From: Adiantum capillus-veneris
Taxonomy: Eukaryota; Streptophyta; Polypodiopsida; Polypodiales; Pteridaceae
Length of the DNA: 64,000 bases
Assembly: GCA_014529385.2 (NCBI GenBank)
Contig: CM043954.1
Span: forward strand, 3,232,501 to 3,296,500
Direction of reading: 5' to 3'
The position numbers were made by a program, and so were the translations under genes. Below are positions 54,060-64,000 of this stretch, piece after piece (the stretch's first letter is position 1; the number at the start of each line of letters is the position of its first letter). A model generated the notes under the pieces. The model was not told the DNA's origin and made no database searches. It saw only the letters and a program-made list of their open reading frames with translations.

Positions 54060-55160
54060 ATGATTCTCACCGTGATAGATAGATAGAGGAGTGGGAGTAC
54101 GATGTTGTGCATCCTTGGGAGGGTCCTAGTGGATTCGGAGCTCAGAGAGCGGGTGACGACACTATGGATAGAGAGTCTGGGCACTGAAGACTTCTTTGTT
54201 GCTAGAGTGGCCTCTGGACTATCTAAGCTTAGTCATTTATTCATCTAGGAGTTTGCAAATTTCTTGGTTGTAGTCAGGGAGGAGGAGAACCATCTCCAAT
54301 GGGGCATTGTTTCCTTATAGAGGATGCATGAAAACCACCCAAAGAGTCCTTGGTTGGAGGAGCATATGTAGTAGACTTGAAAGGAGCTAACTAGAATTGA
54401 GAAGTGGCGGCATCAGTTTGCCTTCCATTGGGGTAGGCATCTCAGTGGACCCAGGTGGGTGACAGAGTTACTGGGGAGTTCTTTGAGATAGTGGGGAACC
54501 ACCATGCACACACCAATGTTAACCAATTGAGGAGATCCGATGGATTAGTTGCTTCAAAGTCTGAGGATATGCGTGCAATGGCAACTGACTTCTACCATGG
54601 TTTACTGTCAGCAGTAGCTGGAGCCTCAGCCAAAGCATACAGGTGCATGCAGAAGTAGGTTTGGGCATAGATGGATATCCATGTTATTGGTGAGATGCGT
54701 CAAAGGCTGGAGCTTCCTCTTCAGCTAGAGGAGCTCCATGAGGCCCTCACAGCACTCCCTTGAGGTAGCAATCTAGGGGAGGATGATTTGGTATGGTTTA
54801 GATATTTGAAGTGCCTATCAATACATCTTGCACACCATAGATATTCTTGAGAGTATGAGATGAGGGCTTGATCTACATTTTTCCCAAGAAGGGAGGCTTC
54901 TTGGATGAGATTCGATAATGGCAACCCATAACCATTCTCAACTAAGCCTACAAAATTCTAGCAAAGGCTCTGAGTTTGAGGATTGAGAGCATTATGCACG
55001 GTACCCATACAAGTTTTGTCAAGGAGTGTAGTATCCTTGACAACAGTTTCACCTTTTGGGATGCATCTACTCACGCGTCTCTGAGGGGAGACTCTTGTGA
55101 TACTCCTTCTCAATTTGAGTTGACTGGGACTCTTTGGAGGGCACTCTACGTTCGATGAGT
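54060..55160 (+). pseudogene. LINE reverse-transcriptase relic (N-terminal part)
   Basis: The plus-strand frame 54455-54658 has MGDRVTGEFFEIVGNHHAHT and LRRSDGLVASKSEDMRAMAT, then DFYHGLL. This is the linker between endonuclease and RT in plant LINEs. Later, in changing frames, come LPLQLEELHEALTAL (near 54712), the FLPKK-like start of RT (about 54880), TKFxQRL in place of the usual YKILAKAL, and IMHGTHTSFVKECSILDNSF (about 54990). Then the homology is cut off near 55160, before the RT active site. Several stops make it inactive. It may belong to the same family as the fragment at position 1. Confidence 0.7.
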
Positions 55161-56513
55161 CCATTTTATTTGCGAGCTTTTATTTTGTTCTTTTGCAATT
55201 GACATATTTTTTTCAAGCTTTTTTACACTACTTTTTGTTTAATCAAAGATAAGCATTGATATATGGCCTCCGTTGCAATAGGAATCACTTACTAAAAAAT
55301 GGATGGTAAACCATGTGGGTGACATATAAGCGAAGATGATGAAGTGGATAGTGGAGAAAGCTTCATAATACCATAGAAACAAACCAAGAATCACTACAAT
55401 ATCCAAAAAGATTTCACAGAAGGCACACACAAGAGCTAACTCAGAACAAAATTTCCATACTCTTGTTTTAGCCCGTAGGACATACATTTTTGAAGATAAA
55501 TTCAGGCTAATGTTTTGGGTGATCAATGACCCAAGTTTTGGTGGTTGACCTATCAAAAAGGTAATAATTAGAATATCAAAAAACATTACATAAATGGCAT
55601 TTATAAAAGAGATTATATCAAAATATTCATCCATGTGGCTGGTCTATGGTTGCTAGTCCAAGGGTGGTGTATGACCATGTGTTCCTTGGGTTATCGCTTG
55701 GGTTGAATGCCAAAAATATGCATGCTCAAGTAATACATGTAATACATGTGTTTGCAGACAAGAAAAACATTTTGAGTAGATTCTCTCTTTCAAAAATCAT
55801 GATAGGTGCAATTGGGCTCTTTTTTTAATGTGAACATCATATGAGCTCTTCCAGTGTTCTCAAAATATGGCATGTAGCCTTTGGTGTCAATATAACCTCA
55901 TCCATAAAGGTCACAACCATGTTATTAATTGCCTCCAATGTTGGAGGCTACCTCACTAAATGCATGTAGCTCTTGAGAGATGACTAGAATATTGACAACC
56001 ATATCTTCATATATGGCTGAGGGATAGAAATATAGAGGACCATTTAGATAAGCACAACCTACCACATTGTTGACTAGTGAGAAATGACAAGGTTTCATGG
56101 TGTAGAGGAACTTTGCATGCTTCCTTTGGGTGCTAGGATTAGGTCAGCGTAAGAAATTCCTTGGAGGGTATAATGGCTACATTTGCTATTATACATGACC
56201 CCACCTTCACTTTCAATGGAAGGTATTTCATGACACTAGGACAAGTAGCATGTGTGGTCACACCCTACTACAATACCTGATGTACTACAAAGACCACCCC
56301 ACCATTTTCTACACCTACATATTTCTCACTATAGCGATTTGTGAAGTTTTTTTCAAGGGCTGGATATGGACTACCACCTGGCATACTGATGCAAGGTGGA
56401 GGTGATGATGCCACAAGCATTATGCAAGGGATATACACAATTTATACATAGTGACCTCCCCCCGATGAGGGCTCAAAGTACAGCTTAGATCCATTGGACA
56501 CTGGCAAGGCTCT
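55161..56513. other. Dispersed repeat copy, otherwise no supportable gene
   Basis: 55253-55410 is a diverged copy of the repeat at 10798-11097 (ATATATGGCCTC, ATGGATGGTAAACCATGTG, ATGAAGTGGATAGTGG). The rest shows only short frames. Confidence 0.55.
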
Positions 56514-57049
56514 CAACCACCCCTTATGAGTTAAGTTATGGAGGCTCGTGGAATATAGATTCTTATTTTCATGCAGATCTGATAAGGGAAAATACTCTAG
56601 CTAGTATGTGTCCTTTCATGTTTTCCCTAAAGAGAATGATTTCTTGGCACTAGTACATGCTTTCAAAAGGTTTTGTAGTGGCTTTCTTTTGGCTTTCTTC
56701 TCAAGACTTGGGGTGCAACTACACCCCTTGTGAGTTGAGCTATGGAGGTCCATAGGGTATAGATTCTTATTTTTATGTGGATATGACAAGGGAAAATACT
56801 CTAACTAATATATGTCTTTTCCTATGTTCCCTAAAGGGATGGTTTCTTAGCACTACTAGATGCTTTCAAAGGTTTTGTAGTGGCTTCCTTTTGGCTTTTT
56901 TTTTTCAAGACACGGTGCAACCATTTTTCTATTTTCCATAAAGAGAATTCTTTCTTGGCACTAGTAGATGCTTTCACCACCCCCTAAATAAGGGAAAATT
57001 TTCTAACTAGTATCTATCTTTTACTATTTTCCCTAAAGAGAATGTTGTC
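56514..57049 (+). repeat. 203-bp tandem repeat, about 2.6 copies
   Basis: Copies at 56514-56716 and 56717-56925 and a partial third to 57049. Landmarks are GGGAAAATACTCTA, TTTTCCCTAAAGAGA and TTTTGTAGTGGCTT. The array ends GAATGTTGTCA, followed by a polypurine-like tract (minus GAGTGGGGGGCA), so it may be part of a minus-strand 3' LTR. Confidence 0.85.
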
Positions 57050-57884
57050 ATGCCCCCCACTCAAACGAAAAAATAAGGCCCTTGACATCACTTGTGCCTT
57101 GTACTGATGTTCCTAGCTCACAAGTATGCTGAGCTATTTCCAAGGGCGAAATATGGCTATTGTGCACTAACAATGACTCAATGGTCCAATTTTGTACCAT
57201 ATCCATAATCTTTCCATAGACAAAGGTATAAAACTTACATGCATTATAATATAAAGTTAAAAACTAGTATCCCAACAATCATACTATGAGAAACATTATG
57301 TAAGCATCACCATGATCCATTCAAATTAATATCATACAGCACTAGTGATTTTCTAAAAAGAAGCACTACTTCTCTTTGCACCACCTCTAAAAATTTTACA
57401 ATTTTTGTCGGAAAGACACAATCATCCACCATGTAGCTATGGTATGCTAGAAACAACCTTTTTAAAATCTTTTCCCCACTCTCTATATCGTAGCTTGGTA
57501 CATCATGACCTACAAGATGCCAAATACACCTATTTGTAAGATCAAGCATCTATTTGAATACACAAACTCCAAATATAATATTACTAGACCATGAAAGAAG
57601 CTCTCCATAACAGAAACAAAAACAAAATTCAACAAAACAATAGTGATCTTACGGTCTCTCTAGTGACAAGACGTCAATATGCCATGGAGTCACACATAAG
57701 TGTCCAAGTACGATGAATCACAAGCCCCACTCTCAACACATCTAAACAAGGAACTCCCCTATGTGCTCTCCTTTGTTTTCATAAAAAAAATTTGAGGAAC
57801 ACCTCTCCACCTTCATCATTAAAACCTCCACATGAGACTAAGGACATTCAAACTTAGTAATAACACAACCCAAAATCTTATTGA
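57050..57884. other. No supportable gene
   Basis: The only frame of note is an 80-codon minus ORF (57549-57307) beginning MLDLTNRCIWHLVGHD, protein-like in composition but unrecognised. It could be the end of a minus-strand retroelement if the junction at 57049 is an LTR boundary. Confidence 0.3.
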
Positions 57885-58700
57885 ATACACTTTAAATCAC
57901 TTTTTAAAAGCACCATTTCTCATTATTACTTAGTGTATAATAGATGTTTGAGATCTCTAGTCATCCGCTTGCAAGTGGATGATCAAAGAGCTCAATAACA
58001 CTTATGTTATATGTAATTTTAAGACAAAATTTTTAAATAGACAACAACTAGTCTATTTTTTAAGTTTCCATTAAATACACTTTAAATTTTTTTTTGAACA
58101 CCGTTTCTCATTTTTTATTTGTGTATGGCAAGTGTTTGAGCTCTCTAATCATCCGAGTACAAGAGGATGATCGGAGAGATCAAGAACTCTTATGTTATAT
58201 TCAATTTTGACACAATGACTAAAAATAGGTAGCAAAACTAATCTATTTTTTGAGGTGCTATTAAATACACTATAAAAAACATATTATCAAAACAATCGAG
58301 ACATAAAGATTTGTCAAAACCGGAAAAAAAATGAAGTATGAAAAACATATAAAATTGGATAGAGTCTCCTTTATTTTAGCATAAAAGTTTTTTAAAAAAT
58401 ATGTTCACATTCATCATGAAGGCCTTCACAAGACATTGAGAAATAGCTCACCAATCATCCGTGTGCACACGGATGATCAAGGAGCAATGACAAATGTTGA
58501 TGATGTTGAGATTTAACTAGTTTTTTAAGGCATCATTTTGTTTATGTTTACTTAGTTCATAATAGGTGTTGAGCTCTATGATCATCCGTGTGCACGCGGA
58601 TGATCAGAGAGCTCAACGCCTCTTATATTATATGAAATTTGGACATAATAGTTGAAAATAGGTAGAAAAAATAATCTAGTTCATGTTTTACTTTGATTTT
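57885..58700. repeat. Tandem units, each centred on a conserved palindrome
   Basis: Units of about 190 bp share AT-rich flanks (ATTAAATACACTTTAAA, TTTCTCATT, TTATGTTATAT). The palindromes lie at 57950-57993, 58138-58181, 58445-58486 and 58569-58616. At 58454-58477 the inner 24 bases are a perfect palindrome: ATCATCCGTGTG followed by its exact reverse complement. At 58569-58616 the arms extend through GAGCTC. Units 1 and 2 are clearly tandem; 3 and 4 are more diverged. The core is the same as in the 16.3-kb hairpins. Confidence 0.85.
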
Positions 58701-58854
58701 GGCATATAATTTAGAGGTAATGCTCTAATTTAGGGGTTTTTATCAATGTAATAAAAAATATAATGCTCCAATTTAGCTATTTATCAGTATTTTTTTGTTT
58801 TTTGCAAAATAATAATAAGCCAAAAAGTGCCATTCAATTACAAAGACATACCAA

Positions 58855-58958
58855 ACTTGAAAAAAATTGGGGAGACCAAACTGTCCCTATCGTTGACGTG
58901 CGCGCAGACAATTGGCGGGCTCCGAACTCCCCCACCACCCCTTTTTTTTCAAATTTGT
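58855..58958. repeat. Degenerate G/C-armed hairpin
   Basis: The left arm ACTTGAAAAAAATTGGGG pairs imperfectly with the right arm CCCCTTTTTTTTCAAATT. The centre contains GACGTGCGCGCAGAC. A half-copy (GGGGGTTCCAACCCCCCTTT) is at 59138-59160. Confidence 0.65.
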
Positions 58959-59971
58959 GTGTTTGTATTGTAGGATAGAAGCAAACATAATATGATGATA
59001 GATTTTCACTTGGCAAAGCAATTGTAAGATAGAAGCAAGTAAACAAAAAAAAAAAACTAAACTGTCTCACTTGGAAATGCATATGTGAAAAAACTAAAAT
59101 GTCTCACTTGGCAATGCATATGTGAGCATGGTGGACTGGGGGTTCCAACCCCCCTTTTTTTTGCCATAGCTCTCCATTGTTTTTGACAAGTAACAAGTGA
59201 GGTCAACGCATCTCTCGAAATACAATCATCGATGCTTGCATCTTGACAAATGAAGTTTCGCATTGGCGCACACACAACATTAGTTCACATCACACTTGCA
59301 ACAAATTTCATTCTCTTCTTATAGTAAACTAAATAGATAGTGCTTGTACCGACACATGTGGGAGCCACTAATCCCACTAGCTTCAACCCCCGCCCCCTTT
59401 GATGTCATTGAGGCACGTCGTGGGCTTATGGTTCTCTCCAATTTATTTATTTTAGTAATGGTATTCACATACACAGATGTAAACAGTAAGCACACGTTGT
59501 AATCTGAAAGGTTTTTATTGCTTGTAGGGCCGCCACTCATTGATAATTATTGACAAGCATAGCATTAATCCACGGTGATGGTGATGAGTAGGGATTGAGC
59601 TGGTGGTTGTGTCACTGTGTGATGATCTCATGCGCTGCATTCTGGGCTCCTTAGCCTCTCGAGCGAATCCACATCCGATGTCATTGTTGTCATGTTAACG
59701 TCACTTTATTTTCATCGTATAATGATGATCACGAGCTAAAGCTGCATGATGATGGTGATGAGTAAGGATTGAGCTTGTGTGCTGGATCGCATGTGTGTAG
59801 ATCTCATGATCCGCAATCCCCATCCGACATCGTCACTATCATGCTAAAGCGAGTCAATACACATAAGCAATGGAAAGTCCATACATATAAGCGATGGTGA
59901 GTGCAAGCAGCAAAGCGATGACGGCGATTGGTGCCCCAAGAAGCGAGGGCGTTTACAGCACACTTCTGGCA
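58959..59971. repeat. Diverged duplicated block, period about 175 bp
   Basis: 59574-59701 and 59751-59854 share GGTGATGAGTA, GGATTGAGCT, TCTCATG and CATCCGA/CATCGTC motifs in order, with the second copy shorter. No gene recognised in this stretch. Confidence 0.55.
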
Positions 59972-60112
59972 TTTGCACATCTAGAAAAAAAAAGGGGGGG
60001 GGGGGGGGGGGGGGGGGGGCGTAGAGCCCCTCATCGTCTGCACGGACGATGAGGTGCGGACGATGAGGGGGCTCCAACCCCCCTCCCCCCCTTTTTCTTC
60101 CAAATGTGCAAA
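59972..60112. repeat. Large G/C-armed hairpin containing G26
   Basis: The outer ends TTTGCACAT and ATGTGCAAA are inverted. Next come AGAAAAAAAAA plus a G26 run (59994-60019) on the left and CCCCCCTCCCCCCCTTTTTC on the right. The centre holds CTCATCGTC, TGCACG, GACGATGAG. It is the longest-armed member of the family seen here. Confidence 0.85.
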
Positions 60113-60614
60113 CGACATTGCTTCGTACGAAGGACGATGTGAAAATGATGGGTCTGACTCTCCAAATGCTATCACCGATGCTTGCAATATCTCAATTTGT
60201 GTTGTTTTTAGCAAGAAGCTCTATGTTGTTTTTAGCAGGTGACTTCACGGCATGTGGCACTAGGCAACTTGACGGTCATGGGGCTCGGGACACCCACATC
60301 CAGACCGCTATGCCCACTCTACCCAAAAGCCTAAAAGCCTCTCCGTTTCTCCGAGGTAGCCTTGCAGCATGTAGTCGGGCACAGACAATTTGTGTCTCTA
60401 TCCTTCCCTCGGCCTCTGTAGTGCCGCCCGCTCTGGACTCCAGCGCCCTTCTCCGAGCTCGTCAGATGGCTGCCTTAAGTTTCTCTCCTCTTGAGTCTTC
60501 CCAGTCTGGCTGCTTTCCCTCCTACTCACTGGCACTGCTCTCCCTTGGTGGTGACTCCATGTGCAGACCATGCTCATTGTGGACGAACTTGCCTTGATTC
60601 AGTTGTATATCAAG
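60113..60614. other. GC-richer block with a 163-codon frame, unassigned
   Basis: The plus frame 60106-60597 is open but Ser/Leu/Ala-rich and has no domain I recognise; the minus strand is no better. Base composition differs from the AT-rich surroundings. It may be part of a decayed host exon or of an element carrying the neighbouring hairpin. Confidence 0.25.

Positions 60615-60649
<35 letters not shown>
60615..60649 (+). repeat. Homopolymer of 35 C
   Basis: Uninterrupted C35 preceded by ATCAAG. Its flank is reminiscent of the CCAAG...CCCC arm of the hairpin family. The true length is uncertain, since such runs are error-prone. Confidence 0.95.
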
Positions 60650-61296
60650 TACCTAAATTATTTGATAGCATGTTGATTGATCTTGAAGCTCCTCACCGTG
60701 GCCGTTGAGCTTTGACCTCACCATCGTTGGCACTTTAAGGCCACTTTATTGGCTCCACTAAGCGCACTGACAATGCTGATGAAGCGTGCCAACCTAGCTC
60801 CCATTTAGCATAAACCCATTGATCTGGCCTTTTGTAGAGACTGATAAAATATTGAATATCGCATACTCCAAGGCTTTGTTGGCATAAAGAAGGCAATATC
60901 ACCCTCACCCAACGCATCAAATGCAAAACCCTCTCTAGGACTGGTGGAAGATTCCCTTCAAATCCGCTTTAGCACCTGTATAGTCATTACGAGAGTGGTC
61001 AATTGTTGGATTGTCTAGTTCTCGGATGCATTGAATGAGGAAAATCTGAAAACCATCAACGACATGTTAATAACAATGCTGGACCAGCTTGTTGAAGCTG
61101 CCATAGCCATTACCCAGCATGCAGCTCTGCTTCTTGTCGTCTCTTTTAGGGACCACCGACTTGCATGGCACCAACTCGGTTGTGAATGGAATCCTCATCA
61201 TCACTCTTTTCTTATATTTAGGCCTATGAATATTAATGTTAAGCATTAGCGGAGATCATCATGGAAGCAATATCGAGAATAGTTGGCAATGGAGGT

Positions 61297-61303
<7 letters not shown>

Positions 61304-61376
<73 letters not shown>
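61304..61376 (+). repeat. Compound microsatellite (CT)n(CA)n
   Basis: A CT run to about 61348, then a CA run to 61376, followed by GCATGCGCGCGC. Ser/Leu/His/Thr frames across it are artefacts. Confidence 0.97.
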
Positions 61377-61379
<3 letters not shown>

Positions 61380-61559
61380 TGCGCGCGCACACAGCTTCAT
61401 ATTGAAATTTGATCTTACTCTATTGTGTGCACATGCTCTATATTGGTGGCTTTCAACACATTGAAGTTCATTGTGGTAATTGACTACCCGCTCTTTTAAA
61501 CTCTTTTTTGAAAGCATGTGGAATTAGTCAAGATGTTGATATGGGCATAAGGATTAAAG

Positions 61560-62505
61560 ATGACATAGATAGTTAGGAGCTGTTGAAGAGTGATGTGCAA
61601 TGTCTTGGATGACTTGTATGCCAAATGTGGTGTACATCAGGAAGCAAAAAAATTGGTTGAGGAGGTTCATCTTTGGGATGCAGTCTCTTGACACACACTA
61701 CTTGCAAGATATGCCCAACAAGGTTATGACTAGGAAGCTATGGGTTGCTTTCAATGGATGCAAAGTGAGGGCATCTCTCCAAAAGAAATCACATATGCTT
61801 GCAGTTTGATGGCATGTGGATTAGGCAAGATTCTGATATGGGCATAAGAACTCAGGATTATATAGCTAGTTGTTTAGGGGTTGTTGAAAAGAAACCTAGT
61901 GCTTGTCAATGTCTTGGATTACTTATATGAAAAGTGTGGCGTACATTAGACATTACAAGAAAGTGTTTGAGGAGGTTTGCCTCTGGGATACAATCTCTTG
62001 AAAAACTTATTGTAGGATATGCTTAGGAAGGGTACGGATTGGAAGCTTTGGGCTGCTTCCAATGGATGCAAAGCGAAGGGTGTCATTAGGCAAGATGTTG
62101 ATATAGGCATATGATATAGCTAGTAAGGGAATGCTCAAAAGAAACCTATTGCTTGGAAATTCCTCGGATGACTTGTAAGCCAAATGTGGTGTACATCAGA
62201 AAGCCAAACAAGTTCTTGAGGAGATTCTTCTCTGGGATGTCATCATGTCGTCTCTTATTGCACACTGATTGTTACAGGATATTCCTAACAAGGGTATAAC
62301 TAGGAATTTTTCAATGATTAAGGCACGTTGGTCCAATTCCCTTAGCTTTGGTTAATACTCTTGTGCATGTATACACCATTGACAAGGGAATGCATATCTA
62401 TGATTATATTTTTAGGTGTGGATTGCCTGTTTTTAATTATGATTGGCAGTGGAGGGTAAGTTCCACGGTTGGATCTCATGTTGAAGCATTAGAATGTGCT
62501 AGATA
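61560..62505 (+). pseudogene. Decayed pentatricopeptide-repeat (PPR) array
   Basis: The first repeat reads DDLYAKCGVHQEAKKLVEEV, then HLWDAVS with TGA where Trp is expected, YAQQGYD, GCFQWMQSEGISPKEITYA and CSLMACG. Two further, more broken repeats follow: LYEKCGV near 61925, and LxAKCGVHQKAKQVLEEILL near 62175. At about 62368 comes CMYTIDKGMHIYDYIFRCGL. The helix pattern (YAKCG, DxVSW, YAQ.G, MQ.EGISP..ITYAC) is that of PLS-type plant organellar RNA-editing or processing factors. Stops and frameshifts make it a pseudogene. Confidence 0.75.
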
Positions 62506-64000
62506 AATACTCTCATTGACACACATGTGTATTGAATTTTGTGCCCTTTGCTAGGCACGACTGTCACCTGCTATGGTCTAATTTGAGGCCAACTCAGGCT
62601 AGCATGCTCTTTTCCATTCTTGTAAATCAATAAATGATGCTTTCGTGTATTGGAGTTGGGATATTCACATGGAAGGAAACGTTTTTGGTCATTTTCAACT
62701 TGCCCTACCTTTGTCTATCATCCTTTCTTGGATTTCTCTTATTTCAAGGTAACTCAGCTCGGTCTGGGGTATCTTAGAAACACTTTTAATAAGTATCATA
62801 ATATGTAGTAATGCTCTCATCATATGTTTGCCAAGTGTAGTGCTCTGCATCAAGGAAAAATGTCCTAGAGAATCTTCCTTCTCCTAGCATCTCTTGTAAT
62901 GCTCAAAAAACAAAGTGTACTCAAGATAGGCAAGGCTAACAAGCTCTTAAGTATTTTGCCATGAGTACATTCTTGTAATTGAGATGGTCTATGCTTGTAT
63001 CCTTAGACCCATGTTGTGATCCTTGACATCACACCTAAGAAAGCACTACGTGAAAATCTCAAAATGAATTTTCCTTGTATGTGCCTAAAGTAGTTGAGGG
63101 CTAGTTGGCATTTCATGTTCTGGCATACCCGAGGGCATATGCAAGGGATGACACCTTGAACAAGGTTTTCATCAAAAACTTGTTATGCTTTCAATATCTC
63201 CCACAATGATGCATTGTAAGAGACCCCATTCTAGATATGACATGTTTGCTATTAACAAACTTTGACAAACAACCTCCCATAAATTAATTTGCCCATGCCT
63301 TTGACTTAAGTAGTGAGAAATGATTCATGTCCATAAGTTGAAAGCACATGTGAAATCCTTTGGTGGAGAGGAGCTTCCTTTTGCATTACTGTAGATGAAA
63401 ATTGGCTCATACAATTTTTTTGCCACTTTTATGCCATTTGCTTCACATCCGTTAATCACCCAAGTATAATGCTCTTGATCTGAGTGTGTCGTATTTGTTT
63501 TTCCTCATGTTGTCAATGCACGTATGGCCTCAATGCACAATGAGAAAAGTGATGGTATTCACTTGAATGCCTTTGTGTTGCATTTGCACAATCTAATGAA
63601 GAATTTCATCATGCCACACTAATATTTGAAGATATGTTTAAAAGCTCAAAAATAAAAGCTCACAAATATAATATTACCACGTGGGATGGGGTTTTCAGAT
63701 GCTTGGATCAGGGGTGTATCAGTTCTCTAAATGTGTGCAGACAGTTAGGTGCTTTTGGCAAGGGGAAGAGGGGAACGCTTCATGCTCATGAGTTTGGTCA
63801 TACAAGATTGCCATGTAGCCCCCTTCCTCTTTTTGTTCTATGTTAAGACAATGAACAGGTTTTTGACTTCACAAGAGGTTGGCTTGCGTGGTTTAGAGCT
63901 TGCTATAGGGGAGACAAGCTACTTGATGTAGAGTTTGTTGAAAACTCAACCTTATACTTGGAGGGCTAGGCGGACCATCTATAAAGGTGTGAGAAGGCTC
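62506..64000. other. No supportable gene; a weak PPR-like frame near the end
   Basis: The plus frame 63634-63846 contains CRQLGAFGKGKRGTLHAHEF, which loosely resembles the GA..KGK.LHAH segment of PPR proteins. The following frame (63749-63931) is unremarkable. Too little remains to call a gene. Confidence 0.25.

Noticed and set aside
60491-60676. Poly-proline frame
   Set aside because: Translation of the C35 homopolymer.

Overview
This window looks like plant nuclear DNA dominated by transposable elements. I found no intact host gene, no rRNA or tRNA gene and no CRISPR array. The plant assignment rests on Ty1-copia elements with an initiator-Met tRNA primer site, Ty3-gypsy elements with an Asp-tRNA-type primer site (TGGCGCCGTTGCCGGGGA), a chromodomain integrase, decayed pentatricopeptide-repeat (PPR) genes and a decayed receptor-like kinase. 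The style of the PPR remains recalls ferns or lycophytes, but that is an impression from memory, not a proven placement.

Layout. 1-805: 3' end of a non-LTR (LINE) element ending in a TC/AC microsatellite. 1612-1960: tandem repeat. 5455-10535: complete minus-strand copia element with 227-bp LTRs that look identical and a 5-bp target duplication; its polyprotein carries two frameshifts and a nonsense codon. 10.6-13.8 kb: local duplications and a second copy of the LINE 3' end. 14.6-17.3 kb: a kinase relic, a cluster of palindromic hairpin elements and a PPR relic. 19.8-25.2 kb: a chromovirus 3' end, an unrelated gypsy 5' LTR and a truncated copia copy. 25.2-38.5 kb: a decayed plus-strand polyprotein of uncertain identity, split by a 10.9-kb minus-strand gypsy-like element (26116-37005, TSD ATCAA) that has gag, zinc knuckles and a protease-like ORF but no recognisable reverse transcriptase or integrase. 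40769-41576: solo LTR with TSD GTACT beside an old gypsy pol relic. 45-49.6 kb: a captured copia gag scrap, T-rich duplications and a minus-strand gypsy 5' LTR and leader. 49.6-51.5 kb: gag relic. 54-55.2 kb: LINE reverse-transcriptase relic. 56.5-60.1 kb: tandem repeats and a second cluster of palindromic hairpins. 61.3-62.5 kb: a decayed PPR array.

The genes do not form a pathway; the window is a stratified record of nested insertions. The strongest candidate for something not routinely described is the hairpin family shared by the 15-16 kb and 58-60 kb clusters. Its centre, ATCATCCG..TGCA..CGGATGAT, is kept better than its arms, the opposite of ordinary MITEs. Other notable points are the RT-less gypsy element, the broken copia element with apparently identical LTRs, the split polyprotein, and at least a dozen independent local tandem duplications of about 60-420 bp.

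All coordinates come from reading the sequence by eye; no alignment or database search was run.
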